Notes: generated from the sequence alone by a model not told the origin. 64,000 nucleotides of DNA from Flavobacteriales bacterium UBA720 (GCA_002297505.1 DBLQ01000098.1:86351-150350), one strand, 5' to 3'; numbered from the stretch's first letter, positions 44,298 to 53,051 are shown. Numbers and translations are program-made.

Positions 44298-45911
44298 TTA
44301 AAAATAAACGGCTCCGTAGTTCAACTGGATAGAATATTGGATTTCGGCTCCAACGGTTGGGGGTTCGAATCCCTCCGGGGTCACTTGGCGGGAAAAATCA
44401 CTTTTAGGAGTGATTTTTCCTTTTTTTTTAGTTTGTAATTGATTGTTAATTAATAAGATAGAAGAAATAACGGAATTGATCTGGGGTGTTCGAAAAGTTG
44501 TTTCGTGAAATTCGAGTTTTTCGGCAAAAATCGAACACAAGACCGTTTTTTTGGTATCAGAATCGCCTATAGTGTAGATTTGTGAGAGGTTTGGTAATAC
44601 TTTTAGTACTTGATCAAGTTTTGTTCTGATATCGCTATTTTTACCAGTTAACTTTTGATTTTGCAGATCCATTTCTAATACATCAATTTTCTTTTTACTT
44701 TCGTTTTTAATCAACTGATAATCTTCAAAATCCAATTTGTCCTCTAAATATTTTTCTCTGGCACTATTTAGACGATTATTCAAGTTGATAATTTTTGAAG
44801 AAATTTCCTTTCTCTTCAAGTCTAGACCTTGATGAATATTTTTGAAATTGATCAAAAGTATTTCCTTAATAAGTTTACCAAATCCAGTGTGACACTCATA
44901 TTTTTTTAACTCTTTTATAAATGCATCATTAATCATGTCGGAGCCATATCTGTATCCACATCTGGATTTGCAGTGATAATAATAGTAAACATTCTTTTTA
45001 CCTTTCGATCCGCTACCGGTGACGTGGCCTCCGCATTTTGGACATTTTAAAAAGCCTCTTAATGGAAAATGGTTATGGGCAATTATTTTTCCTTGCGGTC
45101 TTTCTGCCCAAGTTTTTCCACTTATTACATTCTGTACTTTATTAAACAGTGATTCCGAGATCAAACTTTCATGCGTAGCCTCAACAAGACAGGCTTCCTC
45201 ATCTTTGTAAGCTTTGATAAATATTTTACCACAGTACATTGGATTTTTTATTGCCCTGTAGAATGATGTACGGCTAATATTTGCGCCTTCCATAGCATTC
45301 ATCTTTAGCCTGATTTGATTGATTGAATACTTGCCCTTCGCGATCTCATTAAATGCCCAAAGCATATTTGAAGCTTCCGGCTCTTTAAGACCGACATACT
45401 TTCTACCATCCTCTGTACATTTATTGACATAGCCATAAGAAGCTGTTCCCATAAGCCTTCCTTCTTTCTGAGCTCTTCTCATCCCATAAAAAGTATTTAA
45501 GGCTCTGCGATCATTTTCAACTTCTGGAGCTGCCAGATAGATTGCCAGCATCATCTTATTTTCCGGAATAGACATATCAAGAGGTTGCTCGATGGCTTGG
45601 GGTGAAATATTGTTGAGTAGCAGCAATTTGATCATCTGATAAGCATCACCAGCATTTCTGCTAAAGCGATCCCACTTAGTAAATAGAACTAAATTTGATT
45701 TTAGACTTCTTTTTTTAATGTAATTGATATATTTTGTCCACTCTGGTCTATTAAAATTTTTTGCGGAGTGGTCCTCAAAGATCACCTGACCGATCGTGAT
45801 TTGATTTTGATTACAATAGCGTTCTAATCTTTCATGTTGATCTCTTTGTGAATAACCCTTGTCAGCTTGTTCATCAGTAGAAACTCTAATATATAAATCT
45901 GCTATTAGCAT
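44298..45911 (-). CDS. Serine site-specific recombinase (integrase-like)
   Basis: Large serine recombinase that would integrate or excise the surrounding element. An N-terminal resolvase domain (about residues 1-150) has catalytic Ser11 (YIRVSTDEQ) and the active-site segment FTKWDRFSRN. A recombinase domain follows (about 165-275; NPMYCGKIFI). The zinc ribbon has CPKCGGHVTGSGSK (about 290) and a later CKSRCGYR, then a coiled coil (about 365-430). The last 28 codons, VTPEGFEPPTVGAEIQ and onward, are the antisense of tRNA-Arg, so the stop codon is donated by the chromosome. The true function may not need this tail. Confidence 0.88.
   Translation of the reverse strand: MLIADLYIRVSTDEQADKGYSQRDQHERLERYCNQNQITIGQVIFEDHSAKNFNRPEWTKYINYIKKRSLKSNLVLFTKWDRFSRNAGDAYQMIKLLLLNNISPQAIEQPLDMSIPENKMMLAIYLAAPEVENDRRALNTFYGMRRAQKEGRLMGTASYGYVNKCTEDGRKYVGLKEPEASNMLWAFNEIAKGKYSINQIRLKMNAMEGANISRTSFYRAIKNPMYCGKIFIKAYKDEEACLVEATHESLISESLFNKVQNVISGKTWAERPQGKIIAHNHFPLRGFLKCPKCGGHVTGSGSKGKKNVYYYYHCKSRCGYRYGSDMINDAFIKELKKYECHTGFGKLIKEILLINFKNIHQGLDLKRKEISSKIINLNNRLNSAREKYLEDKLDFEDYQLIKNESKKKIDVLEMDLQNQKLTGKNSDIRTKLDQVLKVLPNLSQIYTIGDSDTKKTVLCSIFAEKLEFHETTFRTPQINSVISSILLINNQLQTKKKGKITPKSDFSRQVTPEGFEPPTVGAEIQYSIQLNYGAVYF
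44310..44383 (+). tRNA. tRNA-Arg (anticodon UCG)
   Basis: Cloverleaf: acceptor GGCTCCG pairs with CGGGGTC (two wobbles). The anticodon stem TTGGA/TCCAA holds the loop TTTCGGC with anticodon TCG, reading CGA. The T arm is GGGGG-TTCGAAT-CCCTC. It is immediately followed by a terminator, and the minus-strand recombinase frame runs through it. It is the likely integration target of the element to its right. Confidence 0.92.
44391..44420. terminator. Terminator behind tRNA-Arg
   Basis: Twelve-bp stem GGAAAAATCACT / AGTGATTTTTCC with a T-run, eight bases after the tRNA. It lies inside the C-terminal coding part of the recombinase on the opposite strand. Confidence 0.8.
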
Positions 45912-45961
45912 AGTGGTAGGTTTTATGTTAACATTATGGCTATCAGGCTAATGTAGTAAAA

Positions 45962-46180
45962 TTATTTTAAAATGTAATTTTTGATCATAAGATCTGCGAA
46001 CTGATGAGCAAAATCCATTATATTTCTGACTTCGTCATCAGTTGGATTTAACCCATATTCCTTCAGAATTTTTTTAGATCTTTCGAATGAAACTTTTTTT
46101 AAGGTATTTTCTGTAAAGTCTATAATATGATCCTCCGATCCATTTTTCTGATTGTTTTTTTTTGAAGAAATCTTTTTCAT
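45962..46180 (-). CDS. Small hypothetical protein upstream of the recombinase (72 aa)
   Basis: Unrecognised. A basic N-terminus (KKISSKKNNQKN) precedes a helical acidic body ending in NIMDFAHQFADLMIKNYI. The ATG at 46180 (MKKISSKK) is chosen over the one two codons upstream. It lies 50 bp upstream of the recombinase start in the same direction, so it may be a directionality factor or a regulator, but nothing in the sequence proves this. Confidence 0.45.
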   Translation of the reverse strand: MKKISSKKNNQKNGSEDHIIDFTENTLKKVSFERSKKILKEYGLNPTDDEVRNIMDFAHQFADLMIKNYILK

Positions 46181-46186
46181 AAGCAC

Positions 46187-47483
46187 TCATCATATTTAAT
46201 TTATTATGAATGAGATAATCTCAAACTACAGATTAAATTATAGTGCTACGGTATACAATATGAAAATATGCCAGTTCTCAGTAGTCTTTGTCTGCGAGTG
46301 TCTGTTTGATAGAGATGAATTGCTTAAATGCAGGTTATAATAAAGCTAGCTAATCTTTTAGAACAGGTTAATCTTATGTTAAATTTATCGCTTATGTACC
46401 ATATCCAAAGTGATAGCGAAAAATATAATTAATTATTGATTAAGAATTTTGGATTTCAAAAAAATATGCAATCCTGTTTTGTGAAACTTGACGAGGGTAT
46501 CTTCAAACGCTTTTATAGATGATTTGGTTCGATTAAATCAAATTAAAAGCGAATTATATTTCCCTGTTTTATTCAAGAAATTATTTTAAACGTTTAATGC
46601 GATTTAATTTACAAAACTTTTAGAAATCATTATTGGAATTGTAAGTCTTTAATTGGCTATTTCGGTCTTGTACCCATAACCGAAGAAATATCGAAACATT
46701 TGGTGGAAGATTTGGAAAGAATTTTAGAATTAAATAATCATGTCATGTGACATTGACGAGCTTCTATAAAAATATTTTTGTCAATGATTTAATTCGTTTT
46801 TAGCCAAGTTAAACAAGAATTGGTAATTCCCATTTTAATTTTTAATATAGTTAGATCTTAGTTGGTTTCAACTGTTTTTACTGTTTAATGAAGATTTAAT
46901 TAATAGTTTGATATTAATAGATAATCTAATGAAAGTTATGTATTTTATTAAAACAGAAAATACTACGCATAAGTTTATAGTTGATTATTTATGTAAATTG
47001 TAATCTTTAAGACAAAAATCCATCTTCAAAATTATTTGAGATGGATTTTTTTAAGTTTATTTTTAAACTTAGAAAGAAAAAACTGTTCAGATTTTATTTA
47101 CATTGTTTTTTCTTTGGCAAAAGAAGGTATATTTTCTCAAAAACAAATTTTTAACGGATACAAAGTATTATTTAAACCTGAATTAAAAAAGTAATAGATG
47201 ATTTAAGGAATGAATTGATTTTCTGTTATTTAAAATTCAGGTGAAAGTTCTGATCTGAACTAAATTTTCGGCTTCATCAATATTTATTCAATACAAATTT
47301 TATGTAATATTTATTTGGAGTACTAATATTCTTAAGTAACTGCCAAGTGATGTTGTTCTTCTTTAGCAAGTTTGGTAAATTCGTAAAAGATAACTCCTTC
47401 TCCACTTATTTAATGCTTTCATTGTATGCTCGTTATAAAGTAATATTTTGTAATTTTAGAATTAACAAAACAAGTAATATACT
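46187..47483. other. Long AT-rich gap with decayed gene remnants
   Basis: There is no intact gene over 1.3 kb. Two diverged copies of a roughly 90-bp segment begin with GACGAG at about 46490 and 46755 and share ATGATTT-n2-TTCG, TTAAA-n3-GAATT and TTCCC. In the second copy 16 codons resembling LTSFYKNIFVNDLIRF precede a stop. A terminator-like hairpin at 47014 has no gene before it. These features fit erosion of small genes at the edge of the integrated element. Confidence 0.45.
47014..47050 (+). terminator. Orphan terminator-like hairpin
   Basis: Twelve-bp perfect stem AAAAATCCATCT / AGATGGATTTTT with a 13-nt loop and T's. No intact plus-strand gene precedes it, so it probably marks the end of a lost gene. 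Confidence 0.6.
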
Positions 47484-48437
47484 ATGAAAATTATACTAGA
47501 TACAAACATTTATCGAAACTTGATTAGAGATAAAACCCCAGAGGAAATTGATTCATTACAAAAAGAAATAATTGACGCAGCTAAAAATAAATCAATAATT
47601 ATAACATTTTCTATAATTCCAGCAATGGAACTTATAAATCATTATAATGATGCTCATCCAATAGAAAAAGATGAATGTAGAAAAGGTCTGACACTATTAG
47701 TTAACTTGTCTACCGAAAAAACAAACAATAATTTACACGTTAAATTTACTCCGCCAATGGATGTAATTCTAGGGAACTATCTTTTTGGAAAAGAAGAAAA
47801 TTTTCTGGAAATGTATTCCCAAACGATAACACTAGCACAAAAACTTGCAGGAAATGATCCGATTACACCTGAAGATAATATTGATGATGTCATTGAAACA
47901 GTCGGTGATCAGTTGGATTTTGAAAAAGAGATGATTAGACAAAACTATGAAAACTATTTAAAATCTATCAACGAAGGAAATGTAGATTGGGCTTATTTTG
48001 AAGGCAAAGACAAAAAAGAGCAAAGGCGAAAATTTTTGGCTAGTTTGAGAAAAGGGGAATTGTCATTTTTAGTTGCACAAAGTATGATTGATCGCGCATA
48101 TTTTAATGCAAATGAAACCTATCAAAAGGATGAAGAGTTTTTTCGAATGGTTATTAAGTTTATGAATGATTTTTGTCCAGTTCTTGTAATGAATGAATTA
48201 TTATTGGACAACATCGGAAATGGGGTTATTGCAATTAGTGATTTGAAAGATAAACGCTGGAATACTATCCTGGATATTTCTTTAATATTTGGAACTCTTT
48301 ATAACCCACAGGGTGAGGATGTTATTTTAGTAACAGAAGATCAGAACATACTTGATGCTTTCAATATGTGTGGTTTTGACGGTAAGGGTATAAAGTTGAC
48401 CGATTTTCTTGCGTTACTAGGCTTGTCTATTCTATAG
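47484..48437 (+). CDS. PIN-like nuclease domain protein (317 aa)
   Basis: The N-terminus reads MKIILDTNIYRN, the classical first PIN strand with Asp6. Further acids follow the PIN pattern: Glu49 (IPAMELINHY), Asp264 (TILDISLIFG) and Asp286 (VILVTEDQNIL). PIN domains are RNases, usually 130 residues; the 200-residue helical insert here is unusual. No antitoxin gene is adjacent, so it is not an obvious toxin-antitoxin toxin and may be element cargo. It is closed by a terminator at 48439. Confidence 0.7.
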   Translation: MKIILDTNIYRNLIRDKTPEEIDSLQKEIIDAAKNKSIIITFSIIPAMELINHYNDAHPIEKDECRKGLTLLVNLSTEKTNNNLHVKFTPPMDVILGNYLFGKEENFLEMYSQTITLAQKLAGNDPITPEDNIDDVIETVGDQLDFEKEMIRQNYENYLKSINEGNVDWAYFEGKDKKEQRRKFLASLRKGELSFLVAQSMIDRAYFNANETYQKDEEFFRMVIKFMNDFCPVLVMNELLLDNIGNGVIAISDLKDKRWNTILDISLIFGTLYNPQGEDVILVTEDQNILDAFNMCGFDGKGIKLTDFLALLGLSIL

Positions 48438-48438
48438 T

Positions 48439-48457
48439 GCTTCGAGCCATTCGAAGC
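48439..48457 (+). terminator. Terminator of the PIN-like gene
   Basis: Stem GCTTCGA / TCGAAGC with a GCCAT loop and a T6 tail, directly after the stop codon. Confidence 0.85.
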
Positions 48458-48504
48458 TTTTTTATTATTTAGAATGATTCACAATATTAAAAACCTTAGA
48501 GAAT

Positions 48505-49152
48505 ATGTATGAAATTACTTACATCAGTACTACACATAAACAAAATGGACAGTGCAATGCAGATGTACTTTGTGAAATAATTGAACAAATTCATCCTGAT
48601 GTTATTTTTTTAGAAGCTTTGAAAGAAACTTATTCGAATTATCAAGAACATTTATTTTCCGAATTTGGAGTTTTCCATATTAAACTAGAGATCGAAGCAC
48701 TTCAAAAGTATCAATACAGATCATCCTTCAAATATGTTCCTGTACTGGACAGTGGAATGTCGAATGCATTTAATAAAAAATATAAAATCGCAACTGAAGA
48801 TATAGAGCTGCAAAGAAAAATAGATAACTTTAACCCATTATCGGCAAAATATGGTTTTCAGTTCCTTAATAGTGATGTAAGTATACAGCTTCAGGAAGAT
48901 ATGCGCAAATTAGAAAACATTATTTTAAGTGATACCGCATTAAACAAAGATGCGATCGATTCAATTGATTCATACGAGGATGAAATGCTTGATAATATTT
49001 ATTCATATTGTAAAAGCAACCCATTTGACAAGGCAGTTTTTATGTGCGGCGTTGCCCATCGAAAATCAATTATTGATAAGGTAGAAAAATTGAATACAAC
49101 CGAAGAACTAGCTTTAGATTGGAAGGTTCTTAGGTTTGAAACTAATGCATAA
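48505..49152 (+). CDS. TraB/ChaN-like superfamily protein (tentative)
   Basis: Family assignment is tentative. The first 40 residues contain ITYISTTHKQN and HPDVIFLEAL, and the C-terminus has AVFMCGVAHRKSIIDKV. This pair of His-containing motifs with a helical middle is the layout of the EreA/ChaN/TraB-like superfamily, some of which are metal-dependent hydrolases. Its 3' end overlaps the next start by 17 bp, so the two are likely co-expressed cargo of the element. Confidence 0.5.
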   Translation: MYEITYISTTHKQNGQCNADVLCEIIEQIHPDVIFLEALKETYSNYQEHLFSEFGVFHIKLEIEALQKYQYRSSFKYVPVLDSGMSNAFNKKYKIATEDIELQRKIDNFNPLSAKYGFQFLNSDVSIQLQEDMRKLENIILSDTALNKDAIDSIDSYEDEMLDNIYSYCKSNPFDKAVFMCGVAHRKSIIDKVEKLNTTEELALDWKVLRFETNA

Positions 49153-49447
49153 TTTTATAATTAGAAACATGTACATAGAGGAATGTATAGAACTTCTTGA
49201 TCTCTTTTTGGGAAGATGGACTATTGAAAATGGCTTAGATATGACTCTGGAAGAATATGTAGGGTTGGGAAATAAAGACACATTTTGTCAGTGGATCGAA
49301 ACAAGAACGAGAATATATGGAAGCATAAAGGGAATGACTTCTATTAAATTCGGAATATATGAAAGAAAAGATTTAGCTAAAAGACCAAAAAGCTATAACA
49401 ATGATGAAAAATATTCCTGGTTGAAGGGATATGGAGCTAAACCATAG
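49136..49447 (+). CDS. Hypothetical protein (103 aa)
   Basis: Unrecognised. The start may instead be 49169 (MYIEECIEL). The segment FCQWIETRTRIYGSIKGM followed by KFGIYERKDL is conserved-looking and may be the N-terminal part of a larger family. It overlaps the upstream gene and is AT-rich. No motif allows a functional call. Confidence 0.5.
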   Translation: MKLMHNFIIRNMYIEECIELLDLFLGRWTIENGLDMTLEEYVGLGNKDTFCQWIETRTRIYGSIKGMTSIKFGIYERKDLAKRPKSYNNDEKYSWLKGYGAKP

Positions 49448-49534
49448 TAAAATTATTTTGAAGGTTTAAACGAAATAAAAATCTAATTTCTTTAAAAAAG
49501 ACTTTTTTCCAGATGCCCTTTTTTGAGTGTGTCA

Positions 49535-49996
49535 CTAAATATTTAGTCCATAAGTATTTTTCACATCGGCCATTACAAAAGTACTATGCGCGCTTCCAAT
49601 AGAATCCACGCTTCCCAATTTATTAAAAACAAAATCCTGATAATGCTTCATATCCCGAACCTGTACTTTTAGAAAGAAGTCATAATCCCCGGAGATATTG
49701 AAACACTCAACTACCTCGTCTATTTCAAGGATTTCTTTTACAAAATCATTCCCGACAGACTTATCGTGAATTTTTAATTTTATCTGGCAAAGAACCATAA
49801 AACCACGGTTGAGTTTTTCAGCATCCAGTATTGCTGCGTATCTCTTGATGTAACCTTCCTGCTCCAGCCTCTTTATTCTTTCGTAGGTAGGGGAAAGAGA
49901 AAGATTGACTCTTTGTGCAAGGTCTTTTACCGTTAGTTTTGCATTATGTTGTAACAACTTAAGGAGTTGAAGATCTTTATCATCAATATTTTCCAA
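49535..49996 (-). CDS. Lrp/AsnC-family regulator
   Basis: N-terminal winged helix (residues 1-60; KDLAQRVNLSLSPTYERIKRL) and a C-terminal RAM (ligand-binding) domain (about 70-150; EILEIDEVVECFNISGDYDF, STFVMADVKNTYG). Length 153 is standard. Lrp-type proteins sense amino acids, and this one is divergent from the methionine-synthase pair at 50561, so methionine-responsive control is plausible but inferred. Confidence 0.9.
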   Translation of the reverse strand: MENIDDKDLQLLKLLQHNAKLTVKDLAQRVNLSLSPTYERIKRLEQEGYIKRYAAILDAEKLNRGFMVLCQIKLKIHDKSVGNDFVKEILEIDEVVECFNISGDYDFFLKVQVRDMKHYQDFVFNKLGSVDSIGSAHSTFVMADVKNTYGLNI

Positions 49997-50560
49997 AGTA
50001 AGAATTTCTTTTAAAAATTAGAACTCTTCAAATATACGGGTGAAATTTCTGTAAGTAAAGTCTTGTGTCGACATATTTTTCTGTTTTTTCTAATTTAACA
50101 ATTTGTTTGTGTCTTATTTTTGGTTTTAGTTAGAATATTATCTATCATCTTCGCACAAGATATGCTTTTAAACATTTTTCTTCAACTTAGAGAAGGTCGC
50201 ATAAGGTAAATATTGCGTCCAAGCGATGGGAATTTGTAAAATTATCAATTTATTTTTCTTGTTTTATAACTCCCTATGGTTTATGTCCTTTCTGAAGTTA
50301 ATGGATATATAACTCTTATTGGAAGCAATTGCAAAGCAATTTATGCGACTCTTAAAGAAAAATTTTCTGTTCGTGTTCACTTTTATCTTTAAAAACAGAA
50401 AATTTTATTTTCCAAGAATTGATTGTGTAGAGATTTTCCTGATTTTAAGCATTCATGGGAAAAAATCATCTTTTCTATTGAAATTTGCAGGACGAAATAA
50501 CTGTAGTTTATTAACTGAAAAAGGTTACAGCAGAAACTCAAGATAAACGAAAAGAATTAT
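49997..50560. other. Divergent regulatory region with leader hairpin
   Basis: The 564-bp gap between lrp and mesX has no convincing gene; the 75-codon plus-strand frame at 50319 looks random. At 50359-50371 and 50394-50406 there are 13-bp perfect complementary arms (AAAATTTTCTGTT / AACAGAAAATTTT) around a 22-nt loop in the probable mesX leader. I could not match it to a known SAM riboswitch class. Confidence 0.4.
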
Positions 50561-51565
50561 ATGGAAAGCATCCAAAGTAACAGCAAAAATGATTTTACTT
50601 TCACCCTAAAGAGCACTTGTTTAGATGAAAACTATCATCCGGCAAGTAACACACGTCTGACAACCAATTTTGCTAACCTGGCAAGAGGTGAAAATCGTCA
50701 GCAAAACCTGCGTAATGCTTTGAATATGATTAACAATCGATTCAATGCATTAGCTCATGAGAATAATGATAAAGGTGATCGTTACCGTGTAGAGCTTGAG
50801 ATTATGACAGTAACGATGAGCATTGATAATAAAACAACTATTGACGATCTGCCGATGATGGAGGTATTGAAAACAAATATTTTCGACCGTAAAACAGGTC
50901 AGCAAATCGAAGGTGTTGCCGGAAATAACTTTTCTTCGTATGTACGTGATTATGATTTCAGTGTTTTATTGGTCGAGTACAATAAAGATAAACCTGAATT
51001 TAGTGTTCCCGAAGGTTATGGTGATTTGCACGGAAAATTGTATAAGTGCTTTGTAAATTCAGACACTTATAAAGAACACTTTAAGCACTCACCAATCATT
51101 TGCCTGAGTGTATCAGGCAATAGAAAATATACCCGCACGGAGTTTCAGCACCCTGTTTTGGGATTTGAGTATATTCAGGACGACTATTCTCTTACGGATG
51201 AATATTTCTCCAAAATGGGCTTGAAAGTTCGTTTTTTCATGCCTGCGAACAGTGTTGCACCGATGGCTTTTTATCATTCCGGAGATTTATTGAATGATTA
51301 TACCGATTTGGGATTAATCAGCTCCATCAGCACAATGGAGACTTTCCAGAAAATCTATCGCCCGGAAATTTATAATGCCAATTCTGTGGCGGGGAAAATC
51401 TATCAACCCAGTCTTAAACACGAAGATTATTCATTGACGAGAGTGGATTATGACCGTGAAGAGCGTAGCAGACTGGCGATTGAACAGGGGAAATATTGTG
51501 AAGAGTTTTTCATCAATCGTTATCAGGATATTCTGACGCAGTGGTCTGCCCATTTTACTCTTTAA
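50561..51565 (+). CDS. mesX: DUF1852 protein, partner of folate-independent methionine synthase
   Basis: The 334-residue protein has the DUF1852 layout, starting with FTFTLKSTCLDENYHPASNTR and including NNRFNALAHEN, EIMTVTMSIDN and FQHPVLGFEYIQDD. In other bacteria DUF1852 (MesX) is encoded next to a MetE-like catalytic core and is needed for its function; from memory this work is on Acinetobacter MesD/MesX. Here the core-MetE gene starts 24 bp downstream, completing the pair. No metal or cofactor motif is evident. Confidence 0.85.
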   Translation: MESIQSNSKNDFTFTLKSTCLDENYHPASNTRLTTNFANLARGENRQQNLRNALNMINNRFNALAHENNDKGDRYRVELEIMTVTMSIDNKTTIDDLPMMEVLKTNIFDRKTGQQIEGVAGNNFSSYVRDYDFSVLLVEYNKDKPEFSVPEGYGDLHGKLYKCFVNSDTYKEHFKHSPIICLSVSGNRKYTRTEFQHPVLGFEYIQDDYSLTDEYFSKMGLKVRFFMPANSVAPMAFYHSGDLLNDYTDLGLISSISTMETFQKIYRPEIYNANSVAGKIYQPSLKHEDYSLTRVDYDREERSRLAIEQGKYCEEFFINRYQDILTQWSAHFTL

Positions 51566-51589
51566 TTATACCTTTTAAAATTATTTTTT

Positions 51590-52618
51590 ATGAACAAAAT
51601 ATTACCTACCTCAATTGTTGGAAGTTTACCGAAACCTGCCTGGTTGGCACCACCCGAAAAACTGTGGTCGCCCTGGAATTTGGAAGGCGATCAGTTGAGA
51701 GAAGGGAAAGAAGATGCTTTGCGTATTTCTTTACAGGAACAACAATTGTCTGGATTGGATATCATTTGTGATGGTGAGCAGACACGCCAACATTTTGTAA
51801 CTACTTTTATTGAGCATTTGACGGGCGTAGATTTTGAAGACCGTAAAACGGTGAGAATTCGTGACCGTTATGATGCAAGTGTACCGATGGTTGTAGGTGA
51901 CGTTGCCCGTCAAAAAGCAGTTTTTGTGGAAGATGCTAAATTTTTGCGTAAGCAGACAGATAGACCTATCAAATGGGCATTGCCTGGACCGTTGACGATG
52001 GTAGACACATTGTACGACGGTCATTATAAAAGTCGTGAAAAACTGGCTTGGGAATTTGCCAAAGCCCTCAATGAAGAAGCAAGAGAACTGCAGGATGCGG
52101 GAGTAGATATCATCCAGTTTGATGAACCTGCATTTAATGTATTCTTTGATGAAGTAAATGATTGGGGAATGGCAGCTTTGGAAAGAGCTGTAGAAGGCTT
52201 AAACTGCGAAACAGCAGTACATATTTGCTACGGATACGGAATTAAAGCCAACAACGACTGGAAAAAAACATTAGGTTCAGAGTGGCGACAGTACGAGGAA
52301 ATCTTCCCTAAAATTCAAAAATCTGAAATTGACGTGGTGTCATTAGAATGCCACAACTCCAATGTACCTTTAGATTTAATGGAACTCGTTCGTGGTAAAA
52401 AAGTAATGGTGGGGGCTATTGATGTGGCAACCAAAACCATCGAAACGCCAGAGGAAGTAGCGGATACTTTACGTAAAGCTCTCCAGTTTGTAGATATTGA
52501 AAATCTTTATCCAAGTACAAACTGTGGAATGGCACCTTTATCCCGAACTGTAGCAAGGGGTAAACTTGAAGCTTTAAGCGCAGGAGTTGAGATTATACGC
52601 AGAGAATTTGGGGTTTAA
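51590..52618 (+). CDS. mesD: Core-MetE (MesD-like) methionine synthase
   Basis: At 342 residues it corresponds only to the C-terminal catalytic barrel of cobalamin-independent methionine synthase (MetE is about 750). The zinc ligands are present: His211 and Cys213 (AVHICYGYG), Glu253 (SLECHNS) and Cys312 (STNCGMAP). The N-terminus begins with the barrel strand TSIVGSLPKPAW, so it is not a truncated MetE. Lack of the N-terminal folate half and the DUF1852 neighbour place it in the folate-independent MesD family, whose methyl donor is not settled. Confidence 0.88.
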   Translation: MNKILPTSIVGSLPKPAWLAPPEKLWSPWNLEGDQLREGKEDALRISLQEQQLSGLDIICDGEQTRQHFVTTFIEHLTGVDFEDRKTVRIRDRYDASVPMVVGDVARQKAVFVEDAKFLRKQTDRPIKWALPGPLTMVDTLYDGHYKSREKLAWEFAKALNEEARELQDAGVDIIQFDEPAFNVFFDEVNDWGMAALERAVEGLNCETAVHICYGYGIKANNDWKKTLGSEWRQYEEIFPKIQKSEIDVVSLECHNSNVPLDLMELVRGKKVMVGAIDVATKTIETPEEVADTLRKALQFVDIENLYPSTNCGMAPLSRTVARGKLEALSAGVEIIRREFGV

Positions 52619-52677
52619 TTTCTAAGTATTAATTGATAAATAAGGTTCTATCAAAAAAAATTATAGAATAGCACTTT

Positions 52678-52794
52678 GAACAAATTATTAAAAGTATTGA
52701 AGAAAGTGATCCCAAAAGCAAAAAAGAAAGAATTTGTTTGGGATTGAGTATCAGCAAAGAATTTTTGAAGCTCAATGTGAGAAATTACGGTTAA
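52678..52794 (+). pseudogene. Possible gene fragment after mesD
   Basis: A 38-codon frame without a start (EQIIKSIEESDPKSKK, then SISKEFLKLNVRNYG) looks protein-like in codon use and charge pattern, but is preceded and followed by stops. It is probably the remnant of an unidentified gene. The rest of 52619-52886 holds nothing else convincing. Confidence 0.3.
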
Positions 52795-52886
52795 AAGCAA
52801 GTACAGCGGGAAGTATATTTGCATTTGATTTGAAAGCGTAACTCACTATAGATGGATAAAAAATTCTAAGTTGCTTTTCCTTTCAA

Positions 52887-52894
52887 TATATTTG
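52887..52894 (+). promoter_or_regulatory. Bacteroidota -7 promoter box (TATATTTG)
   Basis: An exact TAnnTTTG, 13 bases before the ATG of the 47-codon gene. A TTG at 52871 is somewhat close for a -33 element. It supports expression of the following gene pair. Confidence 0.5.
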
Positions 52895-52907
52895 CATAAA
52901 AAGATTT

Positions 52908-53051
52908 ATGGAAGGCAAAAAGCTGTTTGATTACGAAAAAGAAAATGAGAAACAAGAAAGCAGTAAGACGGATGATGAGAAAGACGGAAAACTTCTTTTG
53001 AAAATCCTTCAGATCGTGATAGGCATAATAATGGGAGCTTTTCACATATGA
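52908..53051 (+). CDS. 47-residue charged small protein, coupled to next gene
   Basis: This gene is too short for usual ORF cut-offs. It has a highly charged N-terminal half (KKLFDYEKENEKQESSK) and a hydrophobic C-terminal half (LLLKILQIVIGIIMGAF), so it could be a small membrane-associated protein. Its stop overlaps the next gene's start (ATGA), and a TATATTTG promoter box lies 13 bases upstream. This arrangement supports reality. Confidence 0.6.
   Translation: MEGKKLFDYEKENEKQESSKTDDEKDGKLLLKILQIVIGIIMGAFHI

Noticed and set aside
47484..48437. PIN-like protein as toxin of a toxin-antitoxin pair.
   Set aside because: No small antitoxin gene precedes or follows it; it is monocistronic with its own terminator and is twice the usual PIN toxin length.
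44384..49534. A direct repeat of the tRNA-Arg 3' end marking the right attachment site.
   Set aside because: I could not find a second copy of TTCGAATCCCTCCGGGG in the region by eye. Serine recombinases need only a very short core, so absence is not evidence against integration.
50319..50546. 75-codon plus-strand ORF in the lrp-mesX gap.
   Set aside because: It spans the leader hairpin, is Phe/Lys-rich from AT-rich DNA, and has no recognisable domain or promoter.
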